In this document: in pieces, positions 39,830 through 47,632 of the stretch | Position numbering within the stretch: position 1 is the first letter of the stretch | Layout of the letters: each line of letters starts with the position of its first letter | Source of the DNA: Dokdonella_A sp964582225 | Lineage (GTDB): Bacteria; Pseudomonadota; Gammaproteobacteria; Xanthomonadales; Rhodanobacteraceae | Direction of reading: 5' to 3' | Assembly: GCA_964582225.1 (NCBI GenBank) | Contig: CAZORA010000003.1 | Coordinates: 124,001 to 188,000, forward strand | Length of the DNA stretch: 64,000 bases | The notes under the pieces: generated by a model | Databases searched by the model: none | Told to the model about the DNA's origin: nothing | Seen by the model: the letters and a program-made list of their open reading frames with translations, nothing else | Translations under genes and position numbers: made by a program

Positions 39830-40729
39830 ATGCCCCTGAGTTATTTGCAGCAGATCGAAGCGGAGAGCATCGACATCCTGCGCGAAGCAGTGGCCGAAGC
39901 CGAACGGCCGGTGATGCTGTATTCGATCGGTAAGGACAGCTCGGTGCTGCTGCACCTTGCGCGCAAGGCCTTCTACCCTTCGCGCCCGCCCTTCCCGCTG
40001 CTGCACATCGACACCACCTGGAAATTCCGCGCGATGTACGAATACCGCGCGCGCATCGCCGCCGAAACCGGCATGCAGCTCCTGGTGCACGTCAACCCCG
40101 AAGCCGAGCGCCTCGGCATCAATCCCTTCGACCACGGCTCGGCCCTACACACCGACCTGTGGAAGACACAGGGTCTGAAGCAGGCGCTCGACCAGCACCG
40201 CTTCGACCTGGCCTTCGGCGGCGCGCGGCGCGACGAAGAAAAATCCCGCGCCAAGGAACGGGTGTTTTCCTTCCGCACCGCGCAGCACCGCTGGGATCCG
40301 AAGAACCAGCGCCCCGAGCTCTGGCGCCTGTACAACGCCCGCCACCGCCCCGGCGAGAGCATCCGCGTGTTCCCGCTGTCGAACTGGACCGAACTCGACG
40401 TCTGGCGCTACATCGCGCAGGAGAAGATTCCGGTGGTGCCGCTCTACTTCGCCGCCGAGCGTCCGGTGGTGGAGCGCGACGGTCAGCTCATCATGGTCGA
40501 CGACGAGCGCTTCCGCCTGCACGAAGGCGAAGTGCCCAGCATGCGCCGGGTGCGCTTCCGCACCCTGGGCTGCTACCCACTCACCGGCGCGGTGGAGTCC
40601 ACGGCCGACACCATCGAGGCGATCATCGCCGAGATGCTCGAAGCCCACGTCAGCGAACGCGGCGGTCGGCTCATCGACCGCGACGCCAGCGCCTCGATGG
40701 AAAAGAAAAAGGCGGAAGGCTACTTCTGA
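39830..40729 (+). CDS. cysD: Sulfate adenylyltransferase subunit 2 (CysD)
   Basis: 299 residues. The PP-loop is SIGKDSSVLLHL near residue 33; FGGARRDEEKSRAKER and the C-terminal GCYPLTGAVES block are CysD signatures. With CysN it makes adenosine 5'-phosphosulfate from ATP and sulfate. The cysN start overlaps its stop by one base (TGATG), so the two are translationally coupled. The 172 bp upstream (39658-39829) presumably hold the promoter; I saw no clear CysB site. Confidence 0.96.
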   Translation: MPLSYLQQIEAESIDILREAVAEAERPVMLYSIGKDSSVLLHLARKAFYPSRPPFPLLHIDTTWKFRAMYEYRARIAAETGMQLLVHVNPEAERLGINPFDHGSALHTDLWKTQGLKQALDQHRFDLAFGGARRDEEKSRAKERVFSFRTAQHRWDPKNQRPELWRLYNARHRPGESIRVFPLSNWTELDVWRYIAQEKIPVVPLYFAAERPVVERDGQLIMVDDERFRLHEGEVPSMRRVRFRTLGCYPLTGAVESTADTIEAIIAEMLEAHVSERGGRLIDRDASASMEKKKAEGYF

Positions 40730-42621
40730 TGGACGAACGCGATCACCCCGGCCAGGCGGCGGGCAGCGAAGTCGGCCTGCTGCGCTTTCTCACCTGCGGC
40801 AGCGTCGACGATGGCAAGAGCACCCTGATCGGCCGGCTGCTCTACGATTGCCGCGCGCTGGCCGACGACCAGCTCGCCCAGCTGGCAGAGGACTCGCGCC
40901 GCTTCGGCACCCAGGGCGACCATCTCGACTTCGCCCTGCTCGGCGATGGCTTGAGCGCCGAGCGCGAGCAAGGCATCACGATCGACGTCGCCTACCGCTA
41001 CTTCTCCACCCCAAGGCGCAAGTTCATCGTCGCCGACTCGCCGGGCCATGAGCAGTACACGCGCAACATGGTTACCGCGGCCTCGACCGCCGAGCTCGCG
41101 ATCATCCTCGTCGACGCCCGCAAGGGCGTGCTCACGCAGACCCATCGTCACAGCTATCTGGCCGCCCTGCTCGGCATCCGCCAGGTGGTGCTGGCGGTCA
41201 ACAAGCTCGACCTGGTCGACTGGTCGCGACAGGCCTTCGAGCAAATCGAGGCCGAATACCGGCGTTTTGCCGAGCAGCTCGGGATTGCGCAGGTCCTCGC
41301 CATTCCCCTGTCCGCGCTGCGCGGTGATAACCTGGTCCACGCAAGCGCGCACACGCCCTGGTACACCGGCCCGACCCTGCTGCAGCACCTGGAGGGCGCC
41401 TCGATCGAGGCTACCGTCGGCGGACCGCTGCGCATGCCGGTGCAGTGGGTCAACCGCCCCGACCACCAGTTCCGCGGCTTCAGCGGGCGCATCCTTCGCG
41501 GCAGCGTGCGTCCGGGTGATCCGGTGCGGGTGCTGCCCTCCGGGAAGCAGAGCACGGTGGCGCGCATCGTCAGCTGGGACGGCGACCTCACCGAAGCAGG
41601 CAGCGGCCAGTCGGTCACGCTCACCCTGAACGATGAAATCGACGTCAGCCGCGGCGATGTGATCTCGGCCGCGAGCGATCCCGTGAGCGTTGCCGACCAG
41701 TTCGAGGCGAGCCTCATCTGGATGGCCGAAGAGCCGATGCTGCCCGGCCGCGGCTACCTGGTGAAGCTCGGCGCCACAACCGTTGGCGCCTCGTTCGCAC
41801 AGCCAAAATATTCCATTGACGTCAACAGCTTGGAACACTCTGCTGCGAAAACACTGGAGCTGAACCAGATCGGCGTCTGCAACCTCAGCCTGGATCGCGC
41901 GGTGCCGTTCGAAGCCTACGCCGACAACCGCGAGCTCGGCAGCTTCATCGTCATCGACCGCTTCAACAACCAGACGGTCGGCGCCGGCATGATCCACTTT
42001 GCCCTGCGCCGCGCGCAGAACATCCACTGGCAGGCGCTCGAGGTCGACAAGCAGGCGCGCGCGCGCCAGCACGGGCACCAACCCTGCGTGCTCTGGTTCA
42101 CCGGCCTCTCCGGCAGCGGCAAGTCGACCATCGCCAACGTCGTCGAGCGGCGCCTGCACGCGCTCGGCGCGCACACCTACCTGCTCGACGGCGACAACGT
42201 GCGTCACGGCCTGAGCCGCGACCTGGGCTTCACCGACGCCGACCGCGTCGAAAACATCCGCCGCATCGGCGAAGTGGCTCGGCTGATGGTCGACGCCGGC
42301 CTGATCGTGCTCACCGCCTTCATCTCGCCCTTCCGCTCCGAGCGCCAGCTCGCCCGCGGCATGGTCGAGGACGGCGAATTCATCGAGATCTTCGTCGACA
42401 CACCGCTCGAAGTCGTGGAAAAACGCGATCCCAAGGGCCTCTACGCCAAGGCGCGCCGCGGCGAGCTGCAAAACTTCACCGGCATCGACTCGCCCTACGA
42501 GATCCCGCAGAACGCGGAGCTGCACGTCGACACCCTGGCGCTCGATGCGGAAGCCGCCGCCGACGCGGTGATCGAGCTGCTGACCCGCAGGGGCCTGCTC
42601 GGCGCACTCGCCGAGCGCTGA
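40729..42621 (+). CDS. cysNC: Bifunctional sulfate adenylyltransferase subunit 1/adenylylsulfate kinase (CysNC)
   Basis: 630 residues from the ATG at 40729. The N-terminal GTPase CysN (about 1-440) has GSVDDGKST, DSPGHEQY and the NKLD motif. The C-terminal APS kinase CysC (about 450-630) has Walker A GLSGSGKST, DGDNVRHGL and FISPFRSER. CysN drives APS formation by GTP hydrolysis and CysC phosphorylates APS to PAPS, so the fusion channels sulfate activation in the cytoplasm. The reducing steps (cysH, cysIJ) are not in the window. Confidence 0.96.
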   Translation: MDERDHPGQAAGSEVGLLRFLTCGSVDDGKSTLIGRLLYDCRALADDQLAQLAEDSRRFGTQGDHLDFALLGDGLSAEREQGITIDVAYRYFSTPRRKFIVADSPGHEQYTRNMVTAASTAELAIILVDARKGVLTQTHRHSYLAALLGIRQVVLAVNKLDLVDWSRQAFEQIEAEYRRFAEQLGIAQVLAIPLSALRGDNLVHASAHTPWYTGPTLLQHLEGASIEATVGGPLRMPVQWVNRPDHQFRGFSGRILRGSVRPGDPVRVLPSGKQSTVARIVSWDGDLTEAGSGQSVTLTLNDEIDVSRGDVISAASDPVSVADQFEASLIWMAEEPMLPGRGYLVKLGATTVGASFAQPKYSIDVNSLEHSAAKTLELNQIGVCNLSLDRAVPFEAYADNRELGSFIVIDRFNNQTVGAGMIHFALRRAQNIHWQALEVDKQARARQHGHQPCVLWFTGLSGSGKSTIANVVERRLHALGAHTYLLDGDNVRHGLSRDLGFTDADRVENIRRIGEVARLMVDAGLIVLTAFISPFRSERQLARGMVEDGEFIEIFVDTPLEVVEKRDPKGLYAKARRGELQNFTGIDSPYEIPQNAELHVDTLALDAEAAADAVIELLTRRGLLGALAER

Positions 42622-42633
42622 TTCGCAGCAGCG

Positions 42634-42660
42634 CCAGCGCGGGACGCGCGCTGGATTTGT
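42634..42660 (+). terminator. Terminator-like hairpin after cysNC
   Basis: CCAGCGCG, loop GGACG, CGCGCTGG: 8 perfect pairs followed by ATTTGT. The T-tract is weak. It stands between the convergent cysNC and tRNA-Leu genes and could serve both. Confidence 0.55.
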
Positions 42661-42959
42661 GCCCGGGGCCGGGATCGAACCGGCACGCCTTGCGGCGAGG
42701 GATTTTCTTCCCACTTCGACTTTCGTCGCCAGCGTGCGCTGTTCGTGGGCTGGAGCACGCCTTCACCATGGCCTCACGGCCGCAGGTGCCCGCCGTCTGC
42801 TCTCTACACCTTCCCGGCCAGGCCGGGCTTGGCTCGGCGTTGGCTCGGCCGCGCGCGGCCAGGGCGTTCGCCGAATTTGACGGGCTTCACTTCGCGGGTT
42901 TCCCCGCGAAGGCTCAAATCGTTCAAGTCCCTTGTGTCTACCCATTCCACCACCCGGGC
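42660..42959 (-). tRNA. tRNA-Leu (anticodon TAA) interrupted by a group I intron
   Basis: The 5' exon is 42959-42925 (35 nt) and the 3' exon 42706-42660 (47 nt) on the minus strand. Joined, they form a perfect tRNA-Leu: acceptor GCCCGGG/CCCGGGC, D arm with GTGGAATGGGTAGAC, anticodon stem GGGA/TCCC with loop CTTAAAA (anticodon TAA), a long variable arm and T loop GGTTCGATCC. The 218 nt between the exons are an intron placed after U34 of the anticodon. The discriminator A is at 42660; CCA is not encoded, unlike the other two tRNAs in the window. Confidence 0.92.
42707..42924 (-). other. Group I intron in the tRNA-Leu anticodon loop
   Basis: 218 nt, minus strand, from GAACGATTTGAG to GTGGGAAG (terminal G). 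Core elements in order: P-like AAATTCGGCGAACGCC (42878-42863), Q-like ACGCCGAGCCAAGCCC (42840-42825), R-like GTGTAGAGAGCAGACGGCGGG (about 42809-42789) and S-like AAGGCGTGCTCCA (42763-42751). The 5' exon end CUU can pair with GAG at intron positions 10-12, giving a U-G pair at the splice site. A P2-like hairpin (CTTCGCGGG-GAAA-CCCGCGAAG) follows. These match the small tRNA introns of cyanobacteria and some proteobacteria (IC3 type). No endonuclease gene is present. Confidence 0.92.
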
Positions 42960-43132
42960 GGGTTCCGCATGGTAGCCGCTTTGACGCGTCGACGAGGGGA
43001 ACGTGCCAAAAGCCGGAAAGATCGGCACGGACGCCCCAATCGGGGGACTTCACGCGCAGGCGATCTGGCTGGGCGCGGATAACCGGCACGCAGCTGCGCT
43101 GCAGCAACCCTCGCTCGGTCCGCGGCCGCCTC

Positions 43133-43411
43133 TCACTCCTCGAAGTCATTGGCAAACAGGACATCCGAGCGCACCAGAGCAGGCCAGAAGCCCATCAGTC
43201 CAATCAATCGCGTGTTGCTGCCTGCCGCCGGCTTGCTGAGTCTGGCGTACCACTGGCTGATGAAGATTTCGTCGCTCTCGGTACCCGATTGCGACATCCA
43301 GTAGATGTTGCGGGCGAGCTGCGTCAATACCGGATGAAAATCGCCCCATTGCGCATAACCACTACTCCCGGCGAACACCGCAGAATAGAACGAGGGCCAC
43401 CAGCCCGACGC
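43133..43411 (-). pseudogene. 3' remnant of a host gene at the prophage edge
   Basis: The minus-strand frame gives FYSAVFAGSSGYAQWGD, then PVLTQLARNIYWMSQ and a C-terminus ending VRSDVLFANDFEE. Endings of the LFANDFE kind are frequent in exported proteins of Xanthomonadales (from memory). There is no start with a ribosome-binding site; upstream the frame runs into the end of the phage tape-measure gene, which overlaps it in another frame. It looks like the tail of a chromosomal gene whose 5' part was lost together with the prophage tail-tip genes. Confidence 0.6.
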
Positions 43412-45369
43412 GCAACCATACGGTGCGCCTGCATGGCGGCCGCATTGGACGCGCCGCCCGCCGTCGCAAACGCCGCTTGCGCATCGCGCATGGCCTTGTT
43501 GAACCGGATTTGCGCATCGCCGGCGCCGGCCATTTTGGCGCGCGTATCCTCCACCTGTTCGCCATAGCTAGCAGCAATGCCTTGCAGGCGCTCCAGCGCG
43601 GCACCTTCTTCGGCTTGCGCTCGCGCGATTTCCTCGAGCGCATCCTTCAGGTCGATCGCATCCAGCGCCGCCTGGCGCTGCGCCGGCGTCATGGCCGTCA
43701 CGCTCACGCGATAGTGATCCAGCGCGGTGCCGGCGAGGCCGAAGGTGGCGGCCTGCTCCTGCAGGCTCGATACCAACACGGCCGCCGCGTCCCGAGCCTG
43801 AGACGCGACGCGCGCGGATTCGCGACCAAACGTCGGCAACGGCGCGTCAGGTTTGACGGTCGATCCAAGCGCGTCATTGATGCCGGTTGCCGCGTCCCGC
43901 GCGCTGTTCGCGAGCCGATCCATTGTCCCGCGTGTCCGCTGCTCGATTTCCGCTAGTGATTCTCCGAGCGCGCGGTCTGCGATGGCGCGACGGTCTGCAA
44001 ATTCCTTTTCGACCTGGGCGCCTGCCGCAGACATCACGGCGCGCCCCTGCTGGATCAGCGCGAAGTTTGCGTTGGTGTAGCCGGCCAGCAGCGTGCCAAG
44101 TCCCTGCAGCCATGTCGGGTCCGCGAGCTTGGCTTTCAGCTCGTCCCACTGGATGCCGATGCGGGTAAAGACGTCGGCAACGAACACGCCCACCTGTTGC
44201 GCGGCGCCGTAGAGCGAAACGAAGAACGCAATCGCGTCTCGTACCGACTGACCCAGGCCCGTCAGCGCGCCGCCGGCCTCGCGGAACGATCCGGCGGTTG
44301 CTGTCGCTGCAGTGTCGGAGCTGACAAAGGCGCCGACAAGCGCCGTGAGGCTCGGCAGTACGTCACTCGCAACCTGCGTCGCGTATCCGGTGACCTGCTC
44401 GCGCAGCGTCCGCATCTGCCCCTGCAACTGCTGCGCCGCCTTCGCCATGTCGCCGTCGATCACCTGCCCCATCTCGCGGGCCTTGTCGATGACGCCTTGC
44501 AAACCGTTGTTGCCGACCTGGTCGAGCACCGGCAGCAACTCGGCCGCCGAGCTGCCGAAGACCTGCGTCGCCAGCGCCGTGCGCGCGGCGCCGTCGCGGT
44601 AGCCCGACAGCTTGCTGGTCACTTCGCCAAGCAGCGCCTCGGTCGTCTTCAGGTGGCCGCTGGTGTCGCGCACGGATACACCCATCGCCGCGAATGCGGC
44701 CGCCTGCTGGCGACTGCCGCCGGCCGCGCGCTGCGCATTCTGGCCCAGGGTATCCAGCGCGCCGGTAATGTCTCCGAACGTGCGCCCGACCATGCGCGCC
44801 TGCGAACCAAGCGCAGAAAGCGCCTCGGTTGACACGCCGGTGCGCTGGGCCACGTCGCCAATGCTCGCCGCATAGCTGATCTGCTGCGCCACCAGGCGCG
44901 GGAACTCCGCTACCAGCCGGCTGGTGACGTTCAGCAGCTGCCGACCGACCTCGATCGCTACGCCATCGACCACGCCCAGTTGACGCGACCCTTCGACCGC
45001 GTCGCGCGTCGCTGTGCCTCGCTGGTCGAGTGCCTGCGCGGCCTGCTGCGCCGTCCGCGCCATGTCCTGCTGCGCCCTGGCGCTGTCGCGCAGCGCGCTG
45101 GTCATGCCGGCGCTGGTGGTAGCGGTCTTCGCCATCTGCGCGGCCATGTTGCCGAACCCGGCTTCGCTCGCTGCGCGCAGTCCGGACAAGTCCTTGGCGA
45201 TCTGCGCCAACAGCGGACCGAGCTTGCCCAGGCCGTTGGAGGCCTTCTTTCCGGCCTCCTCCGCACCCTTGCCGATGGCGTCGGTCGCCTTGGCCGTTTC
45301 CTGTGCAGCGCTAACCCACTGGCCGTTTTCCAGTTTGATGTGGAGGGTTACGACATTGCTGTCAGCCAC
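43324..45369 (-). CDS. Phage tape measure protein, C-terminally truncated
   Basis: 681 residues. The N-terminus has long Ala/Gln/Lys helices (TAKATDAIGKGAEEAGKKAS), then a lambda-H-like segment with SIGDVAQRTGVSTEALSAL, a hydrophobic central part (DAIAFFVSLYGAAQQVGVFVADVF) and more coiled coil. The last 35 or so residues (after NAAAMQAH) are Arg- and Val-rich and unlike the rest, because the frame runs into a host-gene remnant. Tape measures set tail length and pass through the tail tube; typical ones are longer and are followed by tail-tip genes, which are absent here. Confidence 0.85.
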   Translation of the reverse strand: MADSNVVTLHIKLENGQWVSAAQETAKATDAIGKGAEEAGKKASNGLGKLGPLLAQIAKDLSGLRAASEAGFGNMAAQMAKTATTSAGMTSALRDSARAQQDMARTAQQAAQALDQRGTATRDAVEGSRQLGVVDGVAIEVGRQLLNVTSRLVAEFPRLVAQQISYAASIGDVAQRTGVSTEALSALGSQARMVGRTFGDITGALDTLGQNAQRAAGGSRQQAAAFAAMGVSVRDTSGHLKTTEALLGEVTSKLSGYRDGAARTALATQVFGSSAAELLPVLDQVGNNGLQGVIDKAREMGQVIDGDMAKAAQQLQGQMRTLREQVTGYATQVASDVLPSLTALVGAFVSSDTAATATAGSFREAGGALTGLGQSVRDAIAFFVSLYGAAQQVGVFVADVFTRIGIQWDELKAKLADPTWLQGLGTLLAGYTNANFALIQQGRAVMSAAGAQVEKEFADRRAIADRALGESLAEIEQRTRGTMDRLANSARDAATGINDALGSTVKPDAPLPTFGRESARVASQARDAAAVLVSSLQEQAATFGLAGTALDHYRVSVTAMTPAQRQAALDAIDLKDALEEIARAQAEEGAALERLQGIAASYGEQVEDTRAKMAGAGDAQIRFNKAMRDAQAAFATAGGASNAAAMQAHRMVARRAGGPRSILRCSPGVVVMRNGAIFIRY

Positions 45370-45386
45370 GCGCTACACTCCCGAGC

Positions 45387-45587
45387 ATGGGCGAACTCTT
45401 CCTGCTGCTGCTGCTGGTCTGCGTCTGCCTCATTGCCATCGTCGGCGGCTTGATGAGTGGGCAAGGCGTGGGGCTCGCGCTAATCTGCGTGTACGTCGGC
45501 GTCATCGCGCTCGCCCTGATCGGATTGAAGCTGATCCTTGGCGTCGCGAACAAGGTGCTCGATCGCATCGATGCGCCGCGTCGCTGA
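45387..45587 (+). CDS. Two-helix membrane protein encoded against the tail genes (moron candidate)
   Basis: 66 residues: helix 1 (about 4-24, ELFLLLLLVCVCLIAIVGG), helix 2 (about 30-52) and a short basic tail. It is on the plus strand in the 218-bp gap between the gpGT and tape-measure genes, which are on the minus strand, and fills that gap exactly. A weak promoter (ACGACA, 18 nt, TACACT) precedes it; no strong ribosome-binding site. Its size, topology and position suggest a moron such as a superinfection-exclusion protein, but there is no recognised family. Confidence 0.55.
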   Translation: MGELFLLLLLVCVCLIAIVGGLMSGQGVGLALICVYVGVIALALIGLKLILGVANKVLDRIDAPRR

Positions 45588-45983
45588 CTACCCCTTGCGC
45601 TTCGCCCTGGCTTCCGCGCGGCGATTGCGTTCCTCTGCGACCACCCTGCCCATGTATTGCACGTCTTCCGCGACGTCGCGCCGGTCCGCCGCAGGCGTGC
45701 GGCACAGGGCGAGCGCAGCGCGCGCCTCACTGGCACTGATGCCGAGCCAGACGGCGCCGCCCATGCCTGCGCCGACGCACGAGATTTCGCACAGTCGGAA
45801 AGCCTCGATCGCCGGCCAGTGATCCGGCCAGACTTCGATTTCGACGGGGAGGTCGCGCGCAGGATCGAAATCGCCCGAATCGTCGAGCGATTCCGTGACG
45901 GAGCCGTAGTCTGCGCTGGCGTCCGCGTCGGCGTCATCGCTGCCGGCTCCGAGCCCCGTCAGCGCGAGCGCCGCCGCTGCGAG
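45588..45983 (-). CDS. Tail assembly chaperone gpT-like extension, reached by -1 frameshift
   Basis: 131 codons open from the slippery site to TAG at 45588. The protein has an acidic Asp/Ala linker (DDADADASADYGS) and then a compact domain VEIEVWPDHWPAIEAFRLC with GMGGAVWLGIS, resembling DUF1799-type tail proteins. No start codon with a ribosome-binding site is present; it is in the -1 frame of the upstream gpG-like gene and begins where that gene ends. As in lambda G/GT it should be made only as a fusion (about 239 residues), which recruits the tape measure during tail assembly. Confidence 0.75.
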   Translation of the reverse strand, partial: LAAAALALTGLGAGSDDADADASADYGSVTESLDDSGDFDPARDLPVEIEVWPDHWPAIEAFRLCEISCVGAGMGGAVWLGISASEARAALALCRTPAADRRDVAEDVQYMGRVVAEERNRRAEARAKRKG

Positions 45984-46306
45984 TTTCCCCTGCGGGCTTC
46001 CCCGAACTGCTCGAAGTAGGCGGTGATGGCGGCGGGATACAGGTACGCGCTGGCGTGGCCGGTCAGGAGTTCGGCGAAGCCGTCCGAATCACCGAAGCCC
46101 TCGAATCGCTCGTACATGAGGCGCAGCAGCTCCTCATCGCGGCCTTCGTAGCCGCCGTCCTTCACTTCCTCGACGAGCTCGGCGAATGCGGCCTTGGTCA
46201 GAATCTTGGCGTGGCCGGTGAAGTAACCCTTTGCGACCGAAGTCTGGACGTCCACGCGGATCGGGTGGGTCTTTGCCTCGGTGATGGTGATGGTGGAAAC
46301 GCTCAT
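45959..46306 (-). CDS. Tail assembly chaperone gpG-like
   Basis: 115 residues beginning MSVSTITITEAKTHPIRVDV. The middle has EELLRLMYERFEGFGDSDGF and YLYPAAITAYFEQFGEAR, typical of the tail chaperone between tail tube and tape measure in siphophages. The last ten residues are Arg-rich and lie beyond the slippery site, so the normal gpG ends in sequence read through in the zero frame. It follows the tail-tube gene by 87 bp. Confidence 0.75.
   Translation of the reverse strand: MSVSTITITEAKTHPIRVDVQTSVAKGYFTGHAKILTKAAFAELVEEVKDGGYEGRDEELLRLMYERFEGFGDSDGFAELLTGHASAYLYPAAITAYFEQFGEARRGNSQRRRSR
45983..45989 (-). promoter_or_regulatory. Slippery heptamer for programmed -1 frameshift (GGGAAAC)
   Basis: In the gpG zero frame the codons read G GGA AAC, the X XXY YYZ pattern, nearly the same as the lambda G/GT site GGGAAAG. 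A one-base slip backward enters the gpT-like frame, which is open for 131 codons from this point. Confidence 0.85.
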
Positions 46307-46393
46307 GGTGATGTGTCCTCGGGCCGAAGTAGCGCCTGTCTCTCCAGGCTGTCACGCCAGTTCGCCGGCGTTCGCGTCGGCCCGCGGAGCGGG

Positions 46394-47431
46394 TTAGAGG
46401 GTGTCGTCGACGAAGGAGAGGTAGAACTCATCGCCGCCGCTGTCAGACGGGATGCACGGGCCGGAAAGCGTCCAGCCGTAGTCGCCGTCGATGTCTTCGG
46501 GAGCGATGTTCTCGATCTGGCAGCGAACCGACAGCACCGAGTGCAGACCGGTGAGCGCCGCTGACGGCGCGCCGCCGACTTCGTAGAGCTTGACGGTAGC
46601 GACCAGTACGATGCCTTCGTCACGGACGAACCACGGATTGAAGTCGCCGGTGATGTCGGTGCGCGCGATCTTCAGGTTGAAGGTCGGCTTGCGGTCGGAA
46701 ATCTGGTTGACCGACAGGCTGCTGTATTCCTTGTGCGCCAGGTCGTTGCCCATGTCGATCGACAGGGACTTTGCCCAAACGGTGAGCGGCGCAAGCGGCG
46801 TGGCGACCGTGCTGCTGGTAGCGCCCTTGTCCAGCGTTGCCAGCGTGGTGCGCGTGTTACGCGCGCTGGCGACCACGGGCACCTTGTCCGGGAGGGTGAC
46901 GGACGGAGCAGCGGCAGCGGTAACTTCCGAATAGTTGCCTTGAATCGACGCCTTGGCCTTGAAGCGCTGGCCGATCTCAACGGCAATGCCGGAAAGATCA
47001 ACGCGCGCGCCGAGCGCCTTGATCAGGGTGCCGGTGTGATACCAGTACGCGGTGGCGGACGGGATGCCGGTGCTGATGGGGTTGTAGCGGGTGGTCTTGC
47101 CGACGTTGTCTTTCGTCACCGCGAAGCCGGCGGGCAGCAGCACCTTGGCGCAGTCCGCGTCGGACGTGCTGGCGGCACCAGGCGTGGCAGGCGGGTAGAG
47201 CTCGAACTCGCCCTCGATCTTGGCGCGGCGGTTCGCGACCAGGAAGGGATCGCCGCCGAAGTACGATTTGTCGAGCGGGCGCTCGATCTTGTCGAACTCG
47301 GTGCTGCTCGAGCCGTCGAACAGGCGGAAACCGTCGTTGCCGCCGGTCGGCGAGGCATCATCGCCTTCGGTGCCTTCTGCCTTGACGAGCAGATTGCGCT
47401 TCTTGAAGAAATCCAGTGCTGGCTGGGTCAT
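46394..47431 (-). CDS. Phage major tail tube protein
   Basis: 345 residues. MTQPALDFFKKRNLLVKAEG at the start and a beta-rich body (AKIEGEFELYPPATPGAAS, TLIKALGARVDLSGIAVEIG) fit the tail-tube fold of siphophages. The position directly upstream of the gpG/gpGT chaperone genes and downstream of neck genes supports it. It assembles into the hollow tube through which DNA passes. Confidence 0.8.
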   Translation of the reverse strand: MTQPALDFFKKRNLLVKAEGTEGDDASPTGGNDGFRLFDGSSSTEFDKIERPLDKSYFGGDPFLVANRRAKIEGEFELYPPATPGAASTSDADCAKVLLPAGFAVTKDNVGKTTRYNPISTGIPSATAYWYHTGTLIKALGARVDLSGIAVEIGQRFKAKASIQGNYSEVTAAAAPSVTLPDKVPVVASARNTRTTLATLDKGATSSTVATPLAPLTVWAKSLSIDMGNDLAHKEYSSLSVNQISDRKPTFNLKIARTDITGDFNPWFVRDEGIVLVATVKLYEVGGAPSAALTGLHSVLSVRCQIENIAPEDIDGDYGWTLSGPCIPSDSGGDEFYLSFVDDTL

Positions 47432-47455
47432 GTCGGTGTCCTCGTGGAATCGGGG

Positions 47456-47632
47456 TTACTTCTTGCCGCGCGGCGGCGGGCTGGGCGGGGTGCCGGGGTC
47501 GGGGGTGAGGTCGCTGTCCGGCGGCGCGGGGGGTTCTTCCGCAAGCGGGCGGGTGTCGTCCTCGCGGGTGAGGGCCTTGCCGTCGAAGCGGTAGGCGCCG
47601 CCGCTGGTGGGAAAGGGCATGGGCTTGGTCAT
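47456..47632 (-). CDS. Small Pro-rich phage protein
   Basis: 58 residues from the ATG at 47632, which overlaps the stop of the previous gene (ATGA). The N-terminal half (GGAYRFDGKALTRED) looks folded; the second half is Pro/Asp-rich and ends PRGKK. I do not recognise it; small genes in this slot between tail terminator and tail tube are common in Mu-like mosaics. Confidence 0.6.
   Translation of the reverse strand: MTKPMPFPTSGGAYRFDGKALTREDDTRPLAEEPPAPPDSDLTPDPGTPPSPPPRGKK

Noticed and set aside
42660..42959. tRNA-Leu as a pseudogene split by insertion or by phage integration
   Set aside because: Exons are intact and join perfectly; the insert has group I core elements rather than phage or IS ends.
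43003..43239. Short plus-strand frames next to tRNA-Leu
   Set aside because: Low-complexity, antisense to the host-gene remnant, no start signals.
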